The notes under the pieces: generated by a model | Database searches by the model: none | Seen by the model: the letters and a program-made list of their open reading frames with translations, nothing else | Told to the model about the DNA's origin: nothing | Assembly (NCBI GenBank): GCA_041394405.1 | Contig: JAWKIF010000006.1 | Coordinates: forward strand, 1,262,087 to 1,326,086 | From: Microthrix sp041394405 | GTDB taxonomy: Bacteria; Actinomycetota; Acidimicrobiia; Acidimicrobiales; Microtrichaceae | Direction: 5' to 3' | DNA: 64,000 nt | Made by a program: the position numbers and the translations under genes | In this document: one piece after another, positions 58,258 to 64,000 of the stretch | Layout: each line of letters opens with the position of its first letter | Numbering within the stretch: position 1 is the stretch's first letter

Positions 58258-59469
58258 TCAGCGGAATTGCTCGAGTACCGCCCCGGCCTCGGAATCCACG
58301 AGGTACAGCACCGATTGGGCGCCCTCGCGGCCCGGCGCCGTGGGCAGCACGACCGACTCGGGGCTGGTGCCTGCCAGGCCGCGCACCAGTCCCAGTGCGC
58401 CCCAGGCCGAGAGATCGTCGTCGATCGTCAGGTCGTTCCCGAGTGCCTGGGCCACCCGGGTCAGCCCAGCCGGGTTGCGGGTGGCACCCACCTTGCCCAT
58501 GACCGCCTTCATGAAGGTCTGTTGCCGCTGCTGGCGGCCGAGATCGGCCGTCGGGTCCTGGCGGGGCACGCCGTCGATCACCTCCGTGTAGCGCCGGGAC
58601 CTGACGTAGGCCAACGCCTGCTCTCCATCGAGGGTGACCGTTCCGGCCTGCTCGACCGACAGGCCGCTGCCCTCATCAAATGCCGGGTGCGGGAACTCGA
58701 CCTCGACACCACCCACCGCGTCCACCAAGTCCCCAAAGGTGACGAAGTCCACCTCGACGTAGTGATGGATGGGGATCTGCAGCGACTGCTGAACCGTGGC
58801 CACGAGACGCTGGGGGCCGCCGCTGTATGCCGCATTGATCTTGGCGCTCTGACCGGTCTCCGCGATGGTCACCCACAGGTCGCGGGGCACCGACATCATC
58901 GTGGGGGTGCCCTCGCCAACCCGAAGCACGATGAGCGTGTCGGCCCGCTCCCCGGCGACCGATCCGTCGGCGCGCTGGTCCGACCCGGCGATCAGGTAGT
59001 TCACGCCGGGCCCGTCGACGGGCGACAGCGTGCCCGTGAGGTCCACCCGGTTGATACCTGCGAACAGGCTGTAGAGGTAGAGCGCGAAGCCCCCAAGCGC
59101 CAACAACGGCACGCAGAGGATCGCCAGCGCGACCCATCGCTTCCGGCGCCGCCTCCGACGGCTCGGCGGCTTGGCTCGCTGCTGCGGTTGCGGGGGAACC
59201 GGCGCAATCGCCGTGGGCGGACCGGCGGCGCGGGGGGATGGCTTCGGTTGCGCGGGCACGTACACCTGCCGGGGGGCCTGGGGCCCAGGCGAGGAGGCCG
59301 CCTCGCTCGATGCCGGGATCGACCCGGACTGGTCGGGCGCCGCGTCGCCGGCGGGCGGTGCCGGGGAGCCGCCGCGCTCGCCCGGCGAGGGCACGTAAAA
59401 GCGCCTCGAGTCGTCGCCGCTCATGCGCGGGCTCGCGACGGCCGAAGCAAGGGGCTGTAGGTCACCCAT
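58258..59469 (-). CDS. LytR-CpsA-Psr (LCP) family glycopolymer ligase
   Basis: A membrane-anchored enzyme that attaches undecaprenyl-linked glycopolymers to peptidoglycan. A 105-residue Pro-rich cytoplasmic tail precedes an Arg-rich stretch and one membrane helix (VALAILCVPLLALGGFALYL). The LCP domain shows NYLIAGSDQRADG, RADTLIVLRV, MSVPRDLWVTI, KINAAYSGG, DAVGGVEVEF and AYVRSRRY, including the conserved Asp and Arg residues that bind the pyrophosphate. It has no C-terminal LytR_C domain. ATG 59469 is assumed; ATG 59424 is possible. It fits with the glycosyltransferase cluster upstream in the window. Confidence 0.92.
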   Translation of the reverse strand: MGDLQPLASAVASPRMSGDDSRRFYVPSPGERGGSPAPPAGDAAPDQSGSIPASSEAASSPGPQAPRQVYVPAQPKPSPRAAGPPTAIAPVPPQPQQRAKPPSRRRRRRKRWVALAILCVPLLALGGFALYLYSLFAGINRVDLTGTLSPVDGPGVNYLIAGSDQRADGSVAGERADTLIVLRVGEGTPTMMSVPRDLWVTIAETGQSAKINAAYSGGPQRLVATVQQSLQIPIHHYVEVDFVTFGDLVDAVGGVEVEFPHPAFDEGSGLSVEQAGTVTLDGEQALAYVRSRRYTEVIDGVPRQDPTADLGRQQRQQTFMKAVMGKVGATRNPAGLTRVAQALGNDLTIDDDLSAWGALGLVRGLAGTSPESVVLPTAPGREGAQSVLYLVDSEAGAVLEQFR

Positions 59470-59585
59470 CGAGTCTGCCAGGACCGCAGGTCAGACCGGG
59501 TGATTCCAAGCCAACGCTCAGCAACGCCACCCCTGGTGCCGATAGTGGCAAGTATCCGCCTTCACCCGGAGCCCCAGGAGCACCG

Positions 59586-60377
59586 ATGACCGACAGCGAC
59601 CGACTGGCCGAGGTTGCCTCACGCCCGCTGGGGCGCCGGCAACCGAGTGCCGCCCGCGAGGAAGCAAGATGGCAGGCGCCAACGGTGGACTCCGACCGGC
59701 TGACCCATCTTGAGCTCCCTCAACTGGAGCCGGCGTCGTTCCAGCCGGTCATGCTCAGCGAGGACGAGGAGATCACCGGGGCGCCCTCCGACCGTTCGAC
59801 GGTGGACACCATCGAAGAGGAATGGTCGGTGCCCGATCGCACCACCCTCGACCCGACCAACGCCGCCCATCGCGTGGCCTTTCGCCTGATCGGGCTGGCC
59901 GGTCCCGCCCGCGCCGTGGTGGCCCAGCTGGGGCCGGATGCGTCGGCGACCTACGTGGGATCTGCCACCCGGGCCGACGTCGACGCCGTGGCGGCCGCCG
60001 TGCGTGGCGCACTGGCGTGGCACGAAAGCGCCGAGGACATCGGCCGCCGACGCATGGAGGACCCGCACTTCGAGCACCGGGTGCGGCTGGCCCGCGAGCT
60101 TCAGCGGTGGTCGGAGCAGGAACGAACCGTTTTGGCCCTGCGGTTTCTCGCCGAGTGGTCGGTCGAGCAGGTGGCCTCGGTCACGGGGTCGAGCGAGGGC
60201 GCCGTTCGGGAGATCACCCGGTGGTGGGACGCCTCAGAGGGCGACGACGGCGGGCTGCTTTTTGCGCTTGACCAGTGGACGGAGTCCCCCGACGATCCGA
60301 GCAACGGGGCCTTTGCTCCGCCCGGACCGCTGGTGCATCTGGACGATCTGTTCGAACCCACCAAGGTGGGGATCTAG
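59586..60377 (+). CDS. Sigma-70 region-4-like protein without region 2
   Basis: A 263-residue soluble protein. The only recognisable part is a helix-turn-helix of sigma region 4 type at about 180-225: WSEQERTVLALRFLAEWSVE then QVASVTGSSEGAVREITRWW. The first 95 residues are charged and probably disordered; a middle helical/strand part (HRVAFRLIGLAGPARAVVAQ) is unassigned. There is no region 2, so it is not a complete sigma factor; it may bind DNA, RNA polymerase or a sigma factor. AGGAG lies 6 nt before ATG 59586. It is divergent from the LCP gene. Confidence 0.65.
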   Translation: MTDSDRLAEVASRPLGRRQPSAAREEARWQAPTVDSDRLTHLELPQLEPASFQPVMLSEDEEITGAPSDRSTVDTIEEEWSVPDRTTLDPTNAAHRVAFRLIGLAGPARAVVAQLGPDASATYVGSATRADVDAVAAAVRGALAWHESAEDIGRRRMEDPHFEHRVRLARELQRWSEQERTVLALRFLAEWSVEQVASVTGSSEGAVREITRWWDASEGDDGGLLFALDQWTESPDDPSNGAFAPPGPLVHLDDLFEPTKVGI

Positions 60378-60460
60378 GGATCCGTCCCGTGGCGAGCGGG
60401 CGGACTCCCGCCGCTCCTGAGAACACAGTCAGCCCGCACCGACTCGCTCCGGCTCGCCGG

Positions 60461-60466
60461 TACGCT
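60461..60466 (+). promoter_or_regulatory. -10 hexamer TACGCT, near-leaderless promoter
   Basis: TACGCT ends 8 nt before GTG 60475; no ribosome binding site is visible. Confidence 0.45.
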
Positions 60467-60474
60467 CGGCCGTC

Positions 60475-61485
60475 GTGATCTCCCCCGTTCGCAGCCCGCT
60501 GGGGTCGTCCTCGCCCCACCGCTGCCGCGTGGCCCTGGTGACCTCCTTCGTGTTGCTCGTGGCCACGTCGTGCACCAGCTCGTTGGAGGGTTCGGGCCCG
60601 GCCACCTCCCAGCCGGGTGGCGAAGCCGGGCCATCCAGCGTCACCCCCGCCCAGCCCGCCTCGGTCGCCGACCGTGGACAGCTCGCGACGTCCACCTCCA
60701 CCTCCACATCCACCTCGGCCCTCGCACGCCCGGGGGTTGAGGACGACGGGGCGCAGCCCCAGGCGCTGGGGCCATCGACCACCACCAGCGTCGACGCACC
60801 GGCCGCAGCAGGGGAGAGCGTCGAGTTGATCGAGGACCGCCCGGGGCGCGGCGCCCTCGCTCGAGACGCAACCTGCGTAGCGCTGGACGTCACGCTCACC
60901 CACGACGACGGGCGGCCGGTGGATGCGCCCGCCGGCCTCGGGCCGATGGTGGTGTCGTTGGACAACCCCCGCCTCATCCGTGGCCTCCGCCAAGGAGTCG
61001 CCGACATGGGCGTCGGCGGCATCCGCAGCATCCGAATCCCCCCGTCACTTGGCTACGGACAGGCCGGGTGGCCGGACGCCGGCATCGGGCCGGATACCAC
61101 GCTTCGAGCGACGATCGCCCTGGTGTGGGCCGGCGCGCCGCCGACGCTGTCATGGGAGGCCCTCCACGATCGGGCCGAGGCGGAGGCGGACACCATGGAG
61201 CTCACACGCGGGCAGGGAGCGGAGCTTCGGCAGGGCTCACGCGCCATGCTGATGATCGAGGCCATCGACGTTCACGGCGATCGCAGGCTCGAGAGCGGCT
61301 GGGGTGAGTGCAGCCCCCGGATCCTCACGGTGGGTAGCGAGGCCGTGCCGTCCTGGTTCGCCAGCGGGTTGAGCGGCATGCGGCCCGGGGGCAGCCGGGT
61401 GATCCTGGCGCCCGAGGACGACGCGCAGTCGGCAACCCATCAGGCCGATGCCTGGGTGGTCAACCTCGTCTGGAGCGACGACTGA
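60475..61485 (+). CDS. Lipoprotein with two FKBP-type domains (second degenerate)
   Basis: A secreted lipoprotein of 336 residues: signal peptide with lipobox ATSC, then a Ser/Thr/Pro linker with a TSTSTS run. The first FKBP-like domain (about 120-220) keeps GLRQGVADMGVGGIRSIRIP then PSLGYGQAGWP, the FKBP core with its GYG. The second (about 240-335) repeats the order (WFASGLSGMRPGGSRVILAP) but lacks the GYG aromatic pocket, replaced by EDDAQ. Foldase or chaperone activity outside the membrane is expected from domain 1; domain 2 is likely a binding or dimer module. GTG 60475 is the likely start. Confidence 0.75.
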   Translation: MISPVRSPLGSSSPHRCRVALVTSFVLLVATSCTSSLEGSGPATSQPGGEAGPSSVTPAQPASVADRGQLATSTSTSTSTSALARPGVEDDGAQPQALGPSTTTSVDAPAAAGESVELIEDRPGRGALARDATCVALDVTLTHDDGRPVDAPAGLGPMVVSLDNPRLIRGLRQGVADMGVGGIRSIRIPPSLGYGQAGWPDAGIGPDTTLRATIALVWAGAPPTLSWEALHDRAEAEADTMELTRGQGAELRQGSRAMLMIEAIDVHGDRRLESGWGECSPRILTVGSEAVPSWFASGLSGMRPGGSRVILAPEDDAQSATHQADAWVVNLVWSDD

Positions 61486-61503
61486 CCGACAGCGGGCCGG
61501 GTC

Positions 61504-62196
61504 TCAGGCAGACACCGTCGCGGCAAATGCCCCAAGTGGCCCCACCGGTGCCCGGCGTGATCCCCGTCCCCCGCGCCCAACCTGGGGGGCCGCACTGCGC
61601 TGCGTCATCAGGACGGCCCCTCCGGGTCCCGACCCCACCAGCACGCCGCAGTGTGGCACCACGGCGCGTCCGGCCACTCGCAGCGACTCGGCTCGGACTG
61701 CGGCGTCCAACGCTCGGCCACCGGCCAGCAACCCGGCCAGCTTGGTCGGGGCCGTTCCTGCGGCCTCCCCCACGAGGCCCAACTCCGGCGCCACCAAGTC
61801 GGTGTCGGTCCGGCCCGTCAACAGGTTCCGTATGGACAGGTACCGTTCCGCCAGATCACGGGCGTCGGGGATGGGTTCGTCGGCGGTGACCGCCGCTGCC
61901 AGCCGGGCGTACCCGTCGGTTCCATACGAGCTGGAGCGATCCAGGACGCCTCGCCAGTCGTCGCTGCAGATCCACCTGGGTGCCAGCTGGTAGATGGTGG
62001 CCAGCTCGTCGAGGACCGGTGCCGACAGCCGGAACTCGCCGCGCTCGATGCAGCGCAGCTCGGCGGCGGTCCATCGGCCGTCCAACGCCGACAGCTGGGA
62101 GATCGAGAGCCCCTGCGCCCCCCGCGCTGCGACCAGCGCCGCGCCCAGCCGGGCCCGGAGGACCAGTGGCGGTTCGAGGGGCTCGGGGACGTTCAC
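61504..62196 (-). CDS. Helix-turn-helix regulator (XRE-like N-terminus)
   Basis: A 230-residue protein. Residues 15-75 form a helix-turn-helix of Cro/CI type: LGAALVAARGAQGLSISQLS, then the turn and recognition helix RWTAAELRCIERGEFRLS. A helical middle and an Ala/Gly-rich C-terminus follow; AESLRVAGRAVVPHCGVLVG is a possible second domain of unknown type. It is likely a DNA-binding regulator. The start GTG 62196 is the first in the frame. It lies tail to tail with the FKBP lipoprotein (18-bp gap). Confidence 0.65.
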   Translation of the reverse strand: MNVPEPLEPPLVLRARLGAALVAARGAQGLSISQLSALDGRWTAAELRCIERGEFRLSAPVLDELATIYQLAPRWICSDDWRGVLDRSSSYGTDGYARLAAAVTADEPIPDARDLAERYLSIRNLLTGRTDTDLVAPELGLVGEAAGTAPTKLAGLLAGGRALDAAVRAESLRVAGRAVVPHCGVLVGSGPGGAVLMTQRSAAPQVGRGGRGSRRAPVGPLGAFAATVSA

Positions 62197-62376
62197 CCAG
62201 GCCCATCGGTGCGCGTCCTCCCACCCGTAAGGCCCCCGTCATCGAATGACCCATGCGCCCTAGGACGGCCGCTCCACGTTGGGCCGATCGGCCACGCGCC
62301 GCACAGGTCCGAACGCCTTCATGACCCCCGGCTTCCGATCGCGCCTTGCGGGCGTGAACCTGGGAGCCGGTTGCGT

Positions 62377-62403
62377 CACCGGGGCGTCGGCGACGCCCCG
62401 GTG
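62377..62403 (-). terminator. Perfect 12-bp hairpin after the small lipoprotein gene
   Basis: CACCGGGGCGTC-GGC-GACGCCCCGGTG is an exact inverted repeat ending 1 nt from the stop codon of the lipoprotein. It is the strongest hairpin in the window; there is no T-tract. The rest of the 208-bp gap to the regulator (62197-62376) holds nothing recognisable. Confidence 0.75.
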
Positions 62404-62404
62404 C

Positions 62405-62668
62405 TCACGAGCCGTCGGTTGGCTCCAAGGTGTTCTCGGGAAAGAAGTAGGTGGTGCTGACCACGATGGTGGTGGTGGCGAACGTGCTGGGGGTGCCGAT
62501 CGACTTGTCCGCGTCGCCCGTGTAGACGACGAGCGCCGCGGGGTCTTCCAGCGTGGGGTTGTCGTCCCCGCAGGCCGCCAGGGTTCCACCGGTAAGCAAC
62601 GCCAACGCGCCAAGGCCGATACTTCGGCGCAACGTTGGGCGGCGGCGAAGCGTGTGTTCTGTGCTCAT
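62405..62668 (-). CDS. Small lipoprotein (87 aa), unknown function
   Basis: An 87-residue protein: a signal peptide RRSIGLGALALLTGGTLAAC with the lipobox cysteine, then a short Asp/Thr/Val-rich extracellular part with TFATTTIVVSTTYFF. Such tiny lipoproteins give no functional clue. AAGGAG 9 nt before ATG 62668 supports the start, and a perfect hairpin follows the stop. It lies downstream of the aldehyde dehydrogenase with a hairpin between them. Confidence 0.75.
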   Translation of the reverse strand: MSTEHTLRRRPTLRRSIGLGALALLTGGTLAACGDDNPTLEDPAALVVYTGDADKSIGTPSTFATTTIVVSTTYFFPENTLEPTDGS

Positions 62669-62691
62669 CTGGCGTGCTCCTTGGGACGTGT

Positions 62692-62714
62692 CAGAACCAC
62701 ATCACTGTGGTCTG
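62692..62714. promoter_or_regulatory. Inverted repeat upstream of the lipoprotein gene
   Basis: ACCACA-TCAC-TGTGGT, extended by CAG/CTG with one bulged A, lies 24 nt upstream of the lipoprotein start. Its size suits an operator for a dimeric repressor or a leader hairpin. Confidence 0.35.
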
Positions 62715-62722
62715 GCGCAGGG

Positions 62723-62753
62723 GTTGGCCGCAAGCCGAGCCACCCGGGCCAAC
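62723..62753 (-). terminator. Hairpin after the aldehyde dehydrogenase
   Basis: GTTGGCC/GGCCAAC forms a 7-bp stem with a 17-nt loop, 5 nt past the dehydrogenase stop codon. No T-tract. Confidence 0.4.
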
Positions 62754-62758
62754 AGCGC

Positions 62759-64000
62759 TCAGCGCTCGGCAAAGAAGACCATCTTGGACTCGGTGTAGTG
62801 ATCCAGGGCCGCCATGCCGAGCTCTCGGCCCATTCCCGAGTGTTTGAACCCACCGAACGGCGCCTCGTAGCGCACCGAGCTGTTGGAGTTCACCGACATC
62901 ACCCCCGTGCGGATCGAGCGCGACACCCGCAGCGCCCGGCCGACGTCCGTGGTCCACAGGGAGCCGGACAGGCCGTAGGGGCTGTCGTTGGCCAGGCGGA
63001 TCGCCTCAGCCTCGTCGTCGAAGGCCACCACTGCCGCCACCGGGCCGAAGATCTCCTCCTGGCCAACCCGCGAGTCGTTGACGACCCCCGTGAGCACGGC
63101 GGGGTTCATGAAGAATCCGGGGTCGGCGGTGTCGCCGCCGACCGCCAGGCGTGCCCCCTCGGAGGCGCCGATCGACAGGTACTCCACCGCCTGCGCCCGT
63201 TGCCCCGCCGAGATCATCGGCCCGATCTCGGTCTCGGGGTCGGTCGGGTCGCCCACCCGAAGGGCCCTCGTGCGTTCCACCATGGCCTCCGTGAAGTCCG
63301 CGACCTTCGACCGCTGCACCAGCACGCGGGAGCGGGCGCAGCAGTCCTGCCCGGCGTTGGCGAACACCGACATCGGGATCTCGGCCGCAGCGGCGGCCAC
63401 ATCGGCGTCGTCGAACACCACGGCCGCCGACTTGCCCCCGAGCTCCAGCGACACCCGGGTGATGTTGGAGGCCGCCGACGTGAGGATCGAGGTGCCGGTG
63501 GAGGTGTCGCCGGTGAAGGAGATCTTGTCCACGCGGGGGTCGGAGACCAGCGCCGAGCCGAGGCTGGATCCCGGGCCAGGGAGCACCGAGACGCATCCGG
63601 CCGGCACCCCGGCGTCGACCAGCACCTGGCCCAGCAGGAGTGCGCCCAGCGGGGTGAGCGAGGCCGGCTTGACGATCACCGAGTTGCCGGCCGCCAGCGC
63701 CGGACCCAGCTTCCAGGTGGCGATGTAGCTGGGGAAGTTCCAGGGCACGACCAGGGCGCACACGCCCACCGGGACGCGGGAGACCGTCATCAGGCCGGGG
63801 TCGCGCACGGGGATCACATCGCCGAAGTGCTTGTTGGCGGCGCCCGCGTAGTACTCGAACACGTCGGCCATCGCGCCCGCCTCCCAGCGGGCGTCGGTGA
63901 TCGTGTGGCCGGCGTCGGCCACCTCGGTGTCGGCGAACTCGTCGGCCCGCTCACGGATCAGTCGGGCGGCGTTGTTGAGCACCTTGCCCCGCTCGGTGGC
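62759..64000 (-). CDS. Aldehyde dehydrogenase family protein (5' end outside window)
   Basis: An NAD(P)-dependent aldehyde or semialdehyde dehydrogenase. The frame is open to base 64000 and reads ATERGK before the first internal start, so the true start lies to the right; 413 residues are present of a usual 480-500. VPWNFPSYIATWKLGPALAA, the cofactor motif SFTGDTSTGTSI, the catalytic Glu in LELGGKSA and the nucleophile in NAGQDCCARSR (first or second Cys) are all clear, with EIFGPVAAV later. The substrate is unknown; the sequence is of the betaine/gamma-aminobutyraldehyde type. A hairpin follows the stop. Confidence 0.95.
   Translation of the reverse strand, partial: ATERGKVLNNAARLIRERADEFADTEVADAGHTITDARWEAGAMADVFEYYAGAANKHFGDVIPVRDPGLMTVSRVPVGVCALVVPWNFPSYIATWKLGPALAAGNSVIVKPASLTPLGALLLGQVLVDAGVPAGCVSVLPGPGSSLGSALVSDPRVDKISFTGDTSTGTSILTSAASNITRVSLELGGKSAAVVFDDADVAAAAAEIPMSVFANAGQDCCARSRVLVQRSKVADFTEAMVERTRALRVGDPTDPETEIGPMISAGQRAQAVEYLSIGASEGARLAVGGDTADPGFFMNPAVLTGVVNDSRVGQEEIFGPVAAVVAFDDEAEAIRLANDSPYGLSGSLWTTDVGRALRVSRSIRTGVMSVNSNSSVRYEAPFGGFKHSGMGRELGMAALDHYTESKMVFFAER

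Overview
The window is ordinary high-GC actinobacterial chromosome, packed with genes and with no gene-free stretch above about 210 bp. I see no rRNA, tRNA, CRISPR array, insertion sequence or prophage. Mycothiol-linked enzymes, a complete conservon (cvnABCD), DUF3151, DUF222/HNH, PGPGW and DUF2304 proteins and an AftD-like arabinofuranosyltransferase all point to Actinomycetota. The combination fits Acidimicrobiia best, but that is an inference without a marker-gene tree. Many genes touch through 4-nt ATGA/GTGA overlaps, so translational coupling is common. A second theme is leaderless expression: about ten starts sit 6-8 nt behind a TAnnnT -10 hexamer with no ribosome binding site.

Layout, left to right. 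1-5918: the 3' part of kup, a cysteine-cluster protein with a small partner, a CPA1-type Na+/H+ antiporter, an AAA_5 ATPase paired with an unrecognised protein, and a small CxxC protein. 6038-11411: a minus-strand run of DUF222/HNH nuclease-like gene (LexA-like operator on its start codon), DUF3151, a sphingosine-1-phosphate-lyase-like PLP enzyme, rhodanese and RNase D. 11613-16909: patatin, pyruvate kinase, flavin reductase, SirB1 and an MFS transporter. 17069-24419: GlpQ-like phosphodiesterase, rsmI, and a five-gene peptide ABC importer. 24501-29610: mycothiol-dependent formaldehyde dehydrogenase, two HhH-GPD DNA glycosylases, an acyl-CoA synthetase and a PGPGW membrane protein.

29739-37884 is a cell-envelope glycosylation cluster: a small unknown protein, a DPM1-like GT2, DUF2304, a 1487-residue AftD-like protein, a GT4 and a divergent GT2. 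37953-43259 holds a TIGR03084/DinB-type protein and the conservon (orphan histidine kinase, roadblock, DUF742, Ras-like GTPase). 43424-49564 is gltB-gltD, whose cistrons are separated by an 18-bp tandem repeat. 49702-53317 is a tightly coupled capA-like / M18 aminopeptidase / capA-like triad. 53345-64000 carries hisE-hisG, a J-domain protein, an ABC1 kinase, an SGNH hydrolase, a cyclophilin, an LCP protein, a sigma-region-4-only protein, a tandem FKBP lipoprotein, an HTH regulator, a small lipoprotein and a truncated aldehyde dehydrogenase.

How the parts work together. Glutamate synthase and HisE/HisG are core nitrogen and histidine metabolism; pyruvate kinase is core carbon metabolism. The GT cluster and LCP protein serve envelope polymer synthesis and attachment. 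The mycothiol dehydrogenase and the DinB/TIGR03084 protein suggest mycothiol as the low-molecular-weight thiol. The items most worth a second look are the LexA-like operator and leaderless promoter of the HNH gene, the recurring 15-18 bp tandem repeats in unrelated gaps, the capA-aminopeptidase-capA triad, and the AAA_5 pair.
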